Shown here: positions 9,229 through 16,105 of the stretch, in pieces
Layout of the letters: each line of letters opens with the position of its first letter
Numbering within the stretch: the stretch's first letter is position 1
From: Mesorhizobium zhangyense
GTDB lineage: Bacteria > Pseudomonadota > Alphaproteobacteria > Rhizobiales > Rhizobiaceae
Assembly (NCBI RefSeq): GCF_011045115.1
Contig: NZ_JAAKZG010000002.1
Span: forward strand, 124,001-188,000
DNA: 64,000 bases
Direction: 5' to 3'
Position numbers and translations under genes: made by a program
The notes under the pieces: generated by a model
The model's database searches: none
What the model was told of the DNA's origin: nothing
The model's input: only the letters and a program-made list of their open reading frames with translations

Positions 9229-9626
9229 CTAGGGGTTAGGGTGTTGTAGGCGGGGGAGAAGGACGGGATCGACACCCCGTCGCGGGGGAAGACACAAGGA
9301 GGGAGGAGACCCCAGGAAGGTGCCTATAGGTGGCCTATCGGGGGCTGTAGGTGGACGTTCAACGTCGCCTAGACGTGCGGCGATCCATGGTCCTTTGAGG
9401 GTGGACCTACCTACGTCTCTCTTTCTGGGTCTTTCCTGTAAGGGATCGATGATAGTGGGATGATCGTTGGAGGCCGTAGGCCGTGGGATGATCGTTGGAC
9501 TATCGTTATAGAGGATCGTTGATTTGGGAGGGGCTGTAGGTGGTCGCCCTATTCGGTGAAACCGGTAAGGACAGCCTGTCGGTAGCCTATAGGTTCTTAC
9601 TACACGGACGTTCCCCACCCCACCTA
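9229..9626. repeat. clustered direct repeats (iteron-like; candidate origin or control region)
   Basis: This ~400-base stretch has several repeat families. The 17-mer GTGGGATGATCGTTGGA occurs at 9455-9471 and 9483-9499, with two further ATCGTT cores at 9502 and 9515. GGGGCTGTAGGTGG occurs at about 9341-9354 and 9530-9543, and GCCTATAGGT at about 9322 and 9585. They lie between the HTH gene (9627-10268) and the start of the 8254-9168 gene. An open frame crosses the region on the minus strand, but its product is Pro/Arg-rich low complexity, so I do not treat it as a gene. Either a replication origin with iterons or an operator array for the leftward genes would fit. Confidence 0.6.
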
Positions 9627-10268
9627 TCACGCCACTTTCAGCAGCCTCGGCATGGCTAGACGCTTCACGTGATAGGCTACTGTCTTGTGATCGCAGCCGA
9701 GCTTCCTGGCTATCGAGCGGTGGCTAAGCCCTGGTGTCATGTTGAAGAGGCGTTCAACCTGGGCCCTGATGGTCCCGCCCGAAGCTCTTTCAAGGTTCGA
9801 CCGAACGAAGCCCCGACCGTCTGGCGTAATGAGGTCAACAGGCTTCCCGTCAGGTGCCGTGAGGGTGATCCCATAGCTTTCCTTGATGGCCCAAGGCGTC
9901 AGCCTGTACCGGTGGAAATACTCGGGACGGGTGGTTCCCGGCTGGGTGAGCATAGGAACCTCTTTCCAGTCTAGGATCGGCCATAGAAGCCCGAGAGCGC
10001 TCATTCTGGCAGAGAGTTCACGAGAGCTTAGCCCAAGCTCATCGGCCAGCCTTCCCACAGTGAGGCATCCCCGTATGAACTCGCCGGTATTAGGATTGAA
10101 TACCTCGCCTTTCGTCCTGGTACTGACTGTCAGGGGGAGGGGTGGTCTACCGGCGTCGCGCCGCTCCGTGGGGATGTAGCGCAGCGGTCGCCCTCCATGG
10201 GCCCGAGCGGTGGCCTTCTGGCCTTCTAGCCATTCGTGAAATCGAGTGGTCAACGGCGCTGACGCCAT
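9627..10268 (-). CDS. HTH DNA-binding protein, possible replication initiator or regulator
   Basis: A 213-residue basic protein with two helix-turn-helix-like segments: one near residues 68-92 (CLTVGRLADELGLSSRELSA) and one near the C terminus, about 180-207 (LSHRSIARKLGCDHKTVAYH). The C-terminal one is of the homeodomain/AsnC-like type. The gene overlaps the previous one (10250-10615) by 19 bases, so they are probably coupled. It sits immediately beside the clustered repeats, which are natural binding targets. Whether it starts replication or controls transcription cannot be decided from the sequence. Confidence 0.65.
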   Translation of the reverse strand: MASAPLTTRFHEWLEGQKATARAHGGRPLRYIPTERRDAGRPPLPLTVSTRTKGEVFNPNTGEFIRGCLTVGRLADELGLSSRELSARMSALGLLWPILDWKEVPMLTQPGTTRPEYFHRYRLTPWAIKESYGITLTAPDGKPVDLITPDGRGFVRSNLERASGGTIRAQVERLFNMTPGLSHRSIARKLGCDHKTVAYHVKRLAMPRLLKVA

Positions 10269-10615
10269 TCAGCAATCGCCGCCTCCGCCTTGTAATATTT
10301 CCTATTCAGCACCTTGAGTTGCAGGGCCCCATGCCACGTGGCCTCGGTAAGCATCTCCTTTGGATAGCGGCCCACGAGGTGCGCCCAGAGATTGAACACG
10401 GTATTCACCTCCACGTAACCGAGGCCAGACGCCTTCTCGGCTAGGCCGCTTGACCCCACCCCGTGCTGGGTGATGGTTCTCCAGGCGATATCCCGGCGCT
10501 CTGTCTGGGGCGTGTCTTCCGCTGGGGGAACGGTGGCGTCCCACAGGGCCTTGTCTGCCGCTTTCTTTTCGGCCCTATGAATTTCCCACGTCGTCATGGT
10601 CGCTGTTTCAAGCAT
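10250..10615 (-). CDS. small helical protein of unknown function
   Basis: About 121 residues, charged and helical, with no recognised domain. It lies in a tight leftward group with the HNH-like gene (overlap of a few bases) and the HTH gene. ATG 10615 is preferred because GGTGGAAG lies 9 bases upstream; ATG 10624 and ATG 10597 are in the same frame. Its position in this early-type gene group suggests a regulatory or replication-accessory role, which is inference. Confidence 0.55.
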   Translation of the reverse strand: MLETATMTTWEIHRAEKKAADKALWDATVPPAEDTPQTERRDIAWRTITQHGVGSSGLAEKASGLGYVEVNTVFNLWAHLVGRYPKEMLTEATWHGALQLKVLNRKYYKAEAAIAEWRQRR

Positions 10616-11042
10616 TACGCGCATCTTCCACCAATTGCTGGTCGTTGCGCTTTGCCCGGCCTCGACTAGCGCTGAGGTTCAAACGGCGGAGGTCGAGCGT
10701 GTCACGGTTATTATAGCGGACAACCTCGCGGCGACCGACGCCAAGGATTGCTCGCGCAACGGTGATCTTCCTGCCCGGTATCCCATTGATGGACGTGCGG
10801 ACATATTCCTGGGTTTGGTGTCCGTTCGTGAACCCGTACCAAGCGCCGGTCACGCCGCCCTCTTTTAGCCTGTCGTAGTCCCAGGCGTCAGCCAGCGCGA
10901 AGCACCTGCCCTCATCGTCCAGCGGCACTCGGACTGCTTCTACGCCCCATTCGTCAATGAAGCGGACTGCTTCTCTATTCGCTTTCCGTGGCCGCCCACG
11001 CGGCTGGGAGCGGCGCTGATATGGTATTGTTTTTGCTGTCAT
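10608..11042 (-). CDS. HNH/AP2-like protein with degenerate HNH motif
   Basis: A 144-residue protein. Its C-terminal half has the order seen in phage HNH/AP2-type nucleases, with VVRYNNRDTLDLRRLNLSAS near residues 107-126, matching the usual V-D-H-I-N-x-D-x-x-D-N-R-x-x-N-L pattern. The catalytic His is replaced by Tyr and the DNR Asn by Leu, so it may have kept DNA binding while losing cleavage. The N terminus is basic (RRSQPRGRPRKANRE) with an AT-hook-like RGRPRK. The start ATG 11042 follows TAAGGAT at a good distance. First gene of the leftward 11042-9627 group. Confidence 0.6.
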   Translation of the reverse strand: MTAKTIPYQRRSQPRGRPRKANREAVRFIDEWGVEAVRVPLDDEGRCFALADAWDYDRLKEGGVTGAWYGFTNGHQTQEYVRTSINGIPGRKITVARAILGVGRREVVRYNNRDTLDLRRLNLSASRGRAKRNDQQLVEDARNA

Positions 11043-11474
11043 TTCGGTATCCTTACGGGGGGTTTAGGTGGTGTGTTGGATTGGGGTCATGCGTGTAAAA
11101 CAGAGGAGACGCCGTGTTTGGTGGTCGTCTTGGTGGATTGAGGTCATGTCTGTAAACCGATGGTCCGACGCAGACGCGCCAAAGCAGGGAGGGGCCGCAG
11201 CCCAGCGTGCTCCCTCCTCCCCGCCAGCGGAGAGCCACCTGACACCGCTGGAGACGGACGGGCAGACCACTAGGCTGGCAAGGATGAGAAGAGTTGTTGG
11301 AACAAGTATGAGCGGAGGCACGACAAACGGAGGAACTACGCGGAGAGAAATGAAGGGGATGCGTGGTTCCTGAGGGACGACCTAATTGAGGTCATTCCTA
11401 AGGTGCGTCCCAATCAAAGGTCGGTCATTCCTGAGCTAGGCCGTAATTCCCCCACGGCCCCCTCCAAGACAACG
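11043..11474. promoter_or_regulatory. regulatory region with near-identical repeats upstream of the HNH-like operon
   Basis: About 430 bases without a convincing gene. Two imperfect 22-base copies (GGATTGGGGTCATGCGTGTAAA at 11078-11099 and GGATTGAGGTCATGTCTGTAAA at 11135-11156) are 57 bases apart. ATTGAGGTCAT recurs at 11385-11395 inside the palindrome GACCTAATTGAGGTC, and GGTCATTCCT occurs twice near 11390 and 11424. They look like operators for the leftward operon starting at 11042. Confidence 0.5.
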
Positions 11475-11506
11475 AAAAGCGCCAGAGCAGTTCCCCGCTC
11501 CAGCGC
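11475..11506 (-). terminator. rho-independent terminator after the 11550-12041 gene
   Basis: Read on the minus strand, GCGCTGGAGC and GCTCTGGCGC form a 10-bp stem (two G-U pairs) around an 8-base loop, followed by TTTT. It lies about 45 bases past the stop of the 11550-12041 gene. Confidence 0.7.
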
Positions 11507-11549
11507 CATAAGGTTCGGCTGGGTGGCCTAGAGGCTCCCTGCCTGGGCC

Positions 11550-12041
11550 TTAGTTCGCGGTGGCTTCCTCGTCCTCCCGATCCCCCTTCGGCCCCCAGAG
11601 CTGCTTCACCAAGGGCACGTACCTGTCCTTGCGGATCAGCCGCATCATCTCACCTAGCTTCCCTTCGGCGGCGAGGTAGTTGACGAACACTGCCCGGTCG
11701 GTGATTTCGCCACCCGCTGAGAGCCTTTGGGCCGCCATTGCGGACTGTTCCGCGACGTGAGAGAGCGATAGAACCATTCCCCCTTCGTCGTCTCCTATCC
11801 CCATCGTGTCTTCCTGCCACCCATTCGGCATTTGGGCAAAAGCCTTCAAGGCGTCCTCGGTGGTCTGGAACATTTCCTTGAAGTGCCACGTATCGGTGGG
11901 AGCGCCACAGGCGATAGAGCGGATGGACGAGGTAAGCCCCACCACGGCATCGCAGAGGTGCGCTATGGCCTCGCTGCGGCGGTTGCTGGTGGGGATAGGA
12001 GTGCTGTTGCCGGTGTCTGTCGGTGCGGGTGTCATTTGCAT
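11550..12041 (-). CDS. hypothetical protein
   Basis: A 163-residue acidic protein (ends DREDEEATAN) with a Thr/Pro/Ser-rich N-terminal ~20 residues, then helical segments. No recognised domain. It is a single-gene unit: its own promoter/operator region lies at 12042-12258 and a terminator follows at 11475-11506. The start is ATG 12041 or ATG 12035; neither has a strong Shine-Dalgarno. Function unknown. Confidence 0.5.
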   Translation of the reverse strand: MQMTPAPTDTGNSTPIPTSNRRSEAIAHLCDAVVGLTSSIRSIACGAPTDTWHFKEMFQTTEDALKAFAQMPNGWQEDTMGIGDDEGGMVLSLSHVAEQSAMAAQRLSAGGEITDRAVFVNYLAAEGKLGEMMRLIRKDRYVPLVKQLWGPKGDREDEEATAN

Positions 12042-12128
12042 CTAGCGGCCCAAGCCGCCCCCTTGTTTGAGTTGTGTACAAGGGGAGTGAAGACAGAGAG
12101 TAGATTATCTAACAAGTTGTTTTTAAAC

Positions 12129-12171
12129 GATTATGTCACCACGTAGATACGTGATAGATTATGTCACCACG
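12129..12171. promoter_or_regulatory. direct repeats and palindrome upstream of the 11550-12041 gene
   Basis: GATTATGTCACCACG occurs at 12129-12143 and 12157-12171, a 28-base period. The perfect palindrome CACGTAGATACGTG spans the end of the first copy and the gap. Together they look like a repressor-binding array. The surrounding 12042-12258 is AT-richer than the neighbouring genes and holds no other feature that I can see. Confidence 0.5.
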
Positions 12172-12258
12172 AGGCGACGTTTCTTAATTGGTATATTTCA
12201 ATGAGTTCTTTAAAATTGCTTGGCCGCCCGGTCATTAATGGACAAATTGTCGCACCTG

Positions 12259-12831
12259 CTATTGTGCAGCCTTCGCGCTGCGGAGTATGCGAAACACGCT
12301 GGTCCGCCCGATCTTAAGCTCCGCCGCAATGGCGTCTGCTGTCTTGCCTTCCCCTTTCAGCCGAAGGACCTCAGCGGCCTGCCTCCGGGCTGTGGGCACC
12401 CGGCCTTTGTACTTGCCGTCCGCCTTGGCCTTCGCAACGCCTTCCCTCTGGCGCTCCAGCATTAATTCCCGTTCGAACTCCGCAATGGACCCCAAAAGGT
12501 TCAGCATTAGCTTGCCGTGGGGGGTGCCGGTGTCCAGGTTCAGCGCCAGAATGCGGAGCGCCACGCTCTTCTCTTTCAGTCGTTCGGTGATCCTCACGAG
12601 GTCCGCCACCGACCGCGCCAGTCGGTCCAGCTTAGTCACCACGAGCGTGTCTCCCTCGCGGACGTAATCGAGCGCCCGTTCAAGCTCGGGCCTCTTGTCC
12701 GCTACGGAGGATATCTCTTCGCTGAATGTCCGGTTGCATCCGGCCCCCGCTAGGTCCCTTAGCTGCCCCTCTAGGCCTGCTTTCTGGTCAGTGGTGGAGG
12801 TGCGGGCATAGCCCACGAGTTGGCCTGTCAT
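12259..12831 (-). CDS. serine recombinase of the resolvase/invertase family
   Basis: A 190-residue protein of the usual length for Tn3-type resolvases and Hin/Pin invertases. The catalytic Ser lies in YARTSTTDQ near residue 10, KLDRLARS carries the conserved Arg residues near 67-74, and the E-helix follows. The C-terminal HTH runs about 160-186 (DAIAAELKIGRTSVFRILR). ATG 12831 is chosen because AGGAGA lies about 10 bases upstream; the frame is open to 12867. Three paired subsites with res-like spacing lie just upstream, so a resolvase is more likely than an invertase. No transposase is nearby. Confidence 0.9.
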   Translation of the reverse strand: MTGQLVGYARTSTTDQKAGLEGQLRDLAGAGCNRTFSEEISSVADKRPELERALDYVREGDTLVVTKLDRLARSVADLVRITERLKEKSVALRILALNLDTGTPHGKLMLNLLGSIAEFERELMLERQREGVAKAKADGKYKGRVPTARRQAAEVLRLKGEGKTADAIAAELKIGRTSVFRILRSAKAAQ

Positions 12832-12860
12832 TGGCTCTGTTCTCCTGTCCTGCGTTGAAA

Positions 12861-12977
12861 GTACCACACGGTCTTAAGGCATTGTGGTACGCCCAGTGCC
12901 AAAAGTCAATATCAATGTTATTGGCACTGTCATGGGCGGGCCTGTTGAGGTGCCACACGGGCAGGGTCTATTGGAAC
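12861..12977. other. res-like recombination site with three subsites
   Basis: Three inverted-repeat pairs lie upstream of the resolvase gene: GTACCACA/TGTGGTAC (12861-12890, 30 bp), AGTGCCAA/TTGGCACT (12895-12928, 34 bp) and GTGCCA/TGGAAC (12950-12977, 28 bp, one mismatch). The gaps are 4 and 21 bases. Known Tn3/gamma-delta res sites have subsite I of 28 bp farthest from tnpR, then a gap of about 22, subsite II of 34 bp, a gap of about 5, and subsite III nearest tnpR. The match in order, length and spacing is close. Confidence 0.65.
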
Positions 12978-13034
12978 TAGTTGCCGCTCGGCTGGGAGGC
13001 TTTCACGCGGGGTATCGGCACGGGCGCGTGTGAA

Positions 13035-13047
13035 GGGCCGAAGGCCC
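13035..13047 (-). terminator. short GC hairpin downstream of the OLD-type gene
   Basis: GGGCC-GAA-GGCCC, a 5-bp stem with a tight 3-base loop about 57 bases past the stop at 13104. There is no proper T run, so this is only a possible terminator. Confidence 0.35.
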
Positions 13048-13103
13048 CACGGGGGGTATTCGCACGAGCCACAGATGTCGATCTGGGGTCTCACATTTTT
13101 CAG

Positions 13104-14900
13104 TCAATTTGAAACGGTTTCGTTGCCGCCACTGGCCTGAACACGGGACCAGACATTTTTTATGAACTGCCTTGCCTCCGCCAACTCAGGGTCCTTGCCC
13201 AGGTCGCGCTCAGCAATCACTGTCTGTACCCATTTGGGGCCATGATTGCCGATGCTCTTGCAGAAATTCTCAAGTTCGCCAACCGGAACTATCCAGAGAC
13301 CATGTTGCTGGCACATACGACGAAGTATTTTCATCATTTTGCTAGGATCGCCTCTTGGGATGGCGTCGTCACCGGCTTCTTTGATGGCTCCCCAGGGGGA
13401 ACCTTTTTTCAGGGCAGTTTCAATCTCGCGCTTAATTTCTAGCGGGAACTCAGTGGCCTCTTCTACCTTAGCCAGTGCTGCCTCAATTTGCTTTGTAACG
13501 CCCTTGGCATCGAGCCACGGCTTCCGCTCCTCAATCGCCTTCTTAAGGGAGCGCCAATGAGGCTCCACGGCATCCCAATTAATTCCGAGGGCCCTGGCAG
13601 TTCTTTCGAATGGCCGTTGCTCGTTCATGATATCAACGTCAGCAATTACATCGACGGTAACGCCAACGGATCGCAGGGCCTCGGCCAAGGCAGCCATACG
13701 GTGTTTCCCGCTCGCGTGGATGAACATGACATCTGGCGCGGGCCCGTCATGAACCTCGGGCTGAGCAAGGAGGGCCTGGTAAAAGAGGCAGTCAGCGTCG
13801 CTTTCACAAATGACAACGCGTTGGTGAAACAGGCCCGACAAAACGGATGAATACTTCATAAGCGGGTCGTTCGAGATTTCGCGGGCCTTCTCCTGGTCTA
13901 GCTCTTTTACCCGGTTAACTGCACCGTCGCGCTGTATTCGGACGACACGGAGGTTTGCGGGAGCAACATTGAGAAGCCCTGTGAGGACATCGGGACTATG
14001 GGTTGCAATAAAGAGTTGCGCGTGTTTCGGTCGCTCTTTCGCTAAGAATTCTCCTAGTAGTCGCGCTTGTGGTGGATGAAGAAATGCCTCTGGCTCGTCC
14101 AATAAGAGTATGGACGGGGATTGGGCCGTTAGTGTGTGCAAAACGACAGTGGCAAAACTGCGCATACCGTCGCCTTGCCGTTCGAGCCTAACAGTAGAGG
14201 CTATGAGGCGCTGATTGTATGACGAAGATGTTCTATCTTCGTCGGGCTGCAACAGGGGGCGGCGGCCTACCAACAGAGGTATCGAACTTCCACCAACTTT
14301 AAAAACAATGAGGTCTTGGTCAAAGGCGGTTTTGAAATACTGAGAAATACGCTCCTCTGTTTGGTTGTCTGTATATAAAATTTGGATTGGATGCGAAGCG
14401 GGCTCTAACAATACTTCGAAACTGGCTACGGAATTGCTTCCAGTTATGCGGTGCTCAGTGTTTATCCGCCTGCAAAAGAACGGCCTAACTTGCTCAAGGT
14501 AGTGTTCCCAGCCATTCAGAATTGCAGAGGTCTCAAAGGTGTACCCATAGCCGGACAAGCGGATTGAGTTGTCCGATACGCTGCCGGTCCGCTGGCTCTC
14601 GCGTTCAACTAGCTCCAACACCTCGGACGATGTTCCCACTTTCCGCAACTTCACATTAGGGATGATCGTGCATTTGCTGCGGGTTCCAATGTGGTACTCC
14701 AATTCGCGCAGAGCTTCACTTTTTCCGGCATTGTTAGGGCCGACGAACACCACAATGTCGTGAGGGTGGAGGTTGACGGTCGTGCCGTCTGAGAAGGTGA
14801 GGCTCTCATAGGTGATCGAAGGGCGTTCCGGGGTAGTATCGGAGCCCGCAGGTTCTTGGACAGCCTCGCCATTTGTCCCCAGCGCGTCATCTCCCAACAT
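13104..14900 (-). CDS. OLD-family ATPase with C-terminal TOPRIM nuclease domain
   Basis: A 598-residue protein with an ABC-type ATPase domain followed by a TOPRIM domain, as in Overcoming-Lysogenization-Defect nucleases. The Walker A is GPNNAGKS at residues 54-61, Walker B LLLDEPEAFLHP is near 264-275, and a switch His lies in ATHSPDVL. The TOPRIM part has the acidic residues in CESDADCLF near 365 and ADVDIMNE near 417. The family includes P2 OLD and nuclease parts of Gabija- and PARIS-like systems. No UvrD-like or AriB-like partner is adjacent, so it resembles a single-gene (class 1) OLD. ATG 14900 (AGGGGG 7 bases upstream) is preferred over GTG 14906. Codon use looks less GC-biased than in the chromosomal genes. 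Confidence 0.88.
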   Translation of the reverse strand: MLGDDALGTNGEAVQEPAGSDTTPERPSITYESLTFSDGTTVNLHPHDIVVFVGPNNAGKSEALRELEYHIGTRSKCTIIPNVKLRKVGTSSEVLELVERESQRTGSVSDNSIRLSGYGYTFETSAILNGWEHYLEQVRPFFCRRINTEHRITGSNSVASFEVLLEPASHPIQILYTDNQTEERISQYFKTAFDQDLIVFKVGGSSIPLLVGRRPLLQPDEDRTSSSYNQRLIASTVRLERQGDGMRSFATVVLHTLTAQSPSILLLDEPEAFLHPPQARLLGEFLAKERPKHAQLFIATHSPDVLTGLLNVAPANLRVVRIQRDGAVNRVKELDQEKAREISNDPLMKYSSVLSGLFHQRVVICESDADCLFYQALLAQPEVHDGPAPDVMFIHASGKHRMAALAEALRSVGVTVDVIADVDIMNEQRPFERTARALGINWDAVEPHWRSLKKAIEERKPWLDAKGVTKQIEAALAKVEEATEFPLEIKREIETALKKGSPWGAIKEAGDDAIPRGDPSKMMKILRRMCQQHGLWIVPVGELENFCKSIGNHGPKWVQTVIAERDLGKDPELAEARQFIKNVWSRVQASGGNETVSN

Positions 14901-15081
14901 TTTCACGCCCCCTAGCGTCCAATTCCCCTAGACCAACGGTGGTTCGGAAACGTCGCGATTGCAATCCCTTGAGAACTGCAAAATGTGCCTCGGGCGCTGC
15001 GCAGCTCAATTACGCCAATCGACACCCTGAGCGTTCAGTGCGATATTCTGACCATGGGTTCTGCAGTTCCGGGGGGAACAG

Positions 15082-15759
15082 ATGCGGTGGGTCTTCTTTT
15101 CTGCCATTTGCGCGGCGTTTCTATGTGGCTTCTCGGCTGTGCGGGCGGAAGGAATACTACAAGGGGTTGTCTCTACTGAGCGGCTCAACCTCCGGGCCGC
15201 CCCCAACCCCTCTGCGGAGGTTCTAGCGGAGCTTCCACAGGGCACACGGGTTTTGCTTTTCCCCGATAGGTCGGGCGAGTGGCGGAATGCCGGAGCCACG
15301 GTAGGAGGCGTCTCGAAGGTTGGATGGCTGCATTCAAAGTTCGTGCAAGAACTCGCAACGGAAGCAGCCCCCGTCGCCCCCGCTCCTCTGCCAGTCGCTC
15401 CCTCTCCGGCTGCCCTTCCTCGACACTCTCCGTTGTCGATCACAAACACCAATCTAAAATGCCGGGAAAATATAATAGGAGAAGGCCTAGAGCGCTGTAG
15501 TCTTTGGATCGATCTTAGTTACGCCGGAGACCGTGACGTTGAAGGAGAATTTCAGGTTTCTTGTAATGCGTCGGCAGAGTTGGAGCATCGGGGAGATATC
15601 TTCACCAACAGAAAGACGTTCGATGCGAGCACGACGCTATGGGTCAATAACGGGTATGGCTCAGCGATGCTGGAAGTCGTTATTCGTCCCAGCTTCTCAA
15701 TTGAACCCCTTAATCGGGTGAAGGTGAGGGACCTGGAGTGTCGACATAGTCGATATTGA
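15082..15759 (+). CDS. secreted SH3-domain protein at the right end of the element
   Basis: A 225-residue protein with a signal peptide (about residues 1-22, ending AVRAEG), a bacterial SH3 domain (about 25-90, with STERLNLRAAPNPSAEVLAE), a Pro/Ala-rich linker, and a ~100-residue C-terminal domain with four Cys that could form two disulfides in the periplasm. SH3 domains of this type bind cell-wall or protein ligands. GGGGGGAAC lies upstream of ATG 15082. It stands alone on the plus strand, divergent from the OLD gene and about 90 bases inside attR, a typical place for a cargo gene. Function unknown. Confidence 0.75.
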   Translation: MRWVFFSAICAAFLCGFSAVRAEGILQGVVSTERLNLRAAPNPSAEVLAELPQGTRVLLFPDRSGEWRNAGATVGGVSKVGWLHSKFVQELATEAAPVAPAPLPVAPSPAALPRHSPLSITNTNLKCRENIIGEGLERCSLWIDLSYAGDRDVEGEFQVSCNASAELEHRGDIFTNRKTFDASTTLWVNNGYGSAMLEVVIRPSFSIEPLNRVKVRDLECRHSRY

Positions 15760-15851
15760 CTTGTCTTGAGGTACATAGGGATGGTACACAGCCGCTTGTA
15801 ATTGGCCGCCAGATGCCAAAGGAAATCAAATAGTTAGTGCGAAGGCTGAAA

Positions 15852-15877
15852 AGTTCAATCCTCTCTCGCAGCACCAT
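15852..15877 (+). repeat. attR: second copy of the 26-bp tRNA-Thr 3' end
   Basis: Identical to 1027-1052 over 26 bases. No tRNA 5' half lies upstream of it, so it is the target-site copy left by integration. The stretch 15878-16105 that follows is chromosomal and holds no gene I can support, only a small CCGGC/GCCGG hairpin near 16074-16092. Confidence 0.93.
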
Positions 15878-16105
15878 TCCCAAATCATTGATAATCTTCA
15901 AGCATTTGATTGCTGTAGCGTGCAGCATCGTTGCGCAACTTCAGTTGGCATCGATTCCAGATCGCGGACTATGCTCTGAGAAGCTACGGTTGCTTGCTGC
16001 TAGCGTAGGCGCTGCCATTGCCCCGGAAATGGGCGGTCCTTGGGGGTATCAGGAGAGTGTCTGCCAATATCGACCGGCATTCTGCCAGCCGGAACAGGCC
16101 TTGTT

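Noticed and set aside
9322-9595. T7-like RNA polymerase promoters (CTATAGG ends)
   Set aside because: Only the palindromic CCTATAGG core repeats; there is no shared 20-base promoter sequence and no phage RNA polymerase gene in the element.
9229-9630. 133-codon minus-strand frame across the repeat region
   Set aside because: The product is Pro/Arg-rich without fold-like pattern, and the DNA is explained better by clustered direct repeats.
12259-12831. Tn3-family transposon around the resolvase
   Set aside because: No large transposase frame and no terminal inverted repeats near the resolvase were found.
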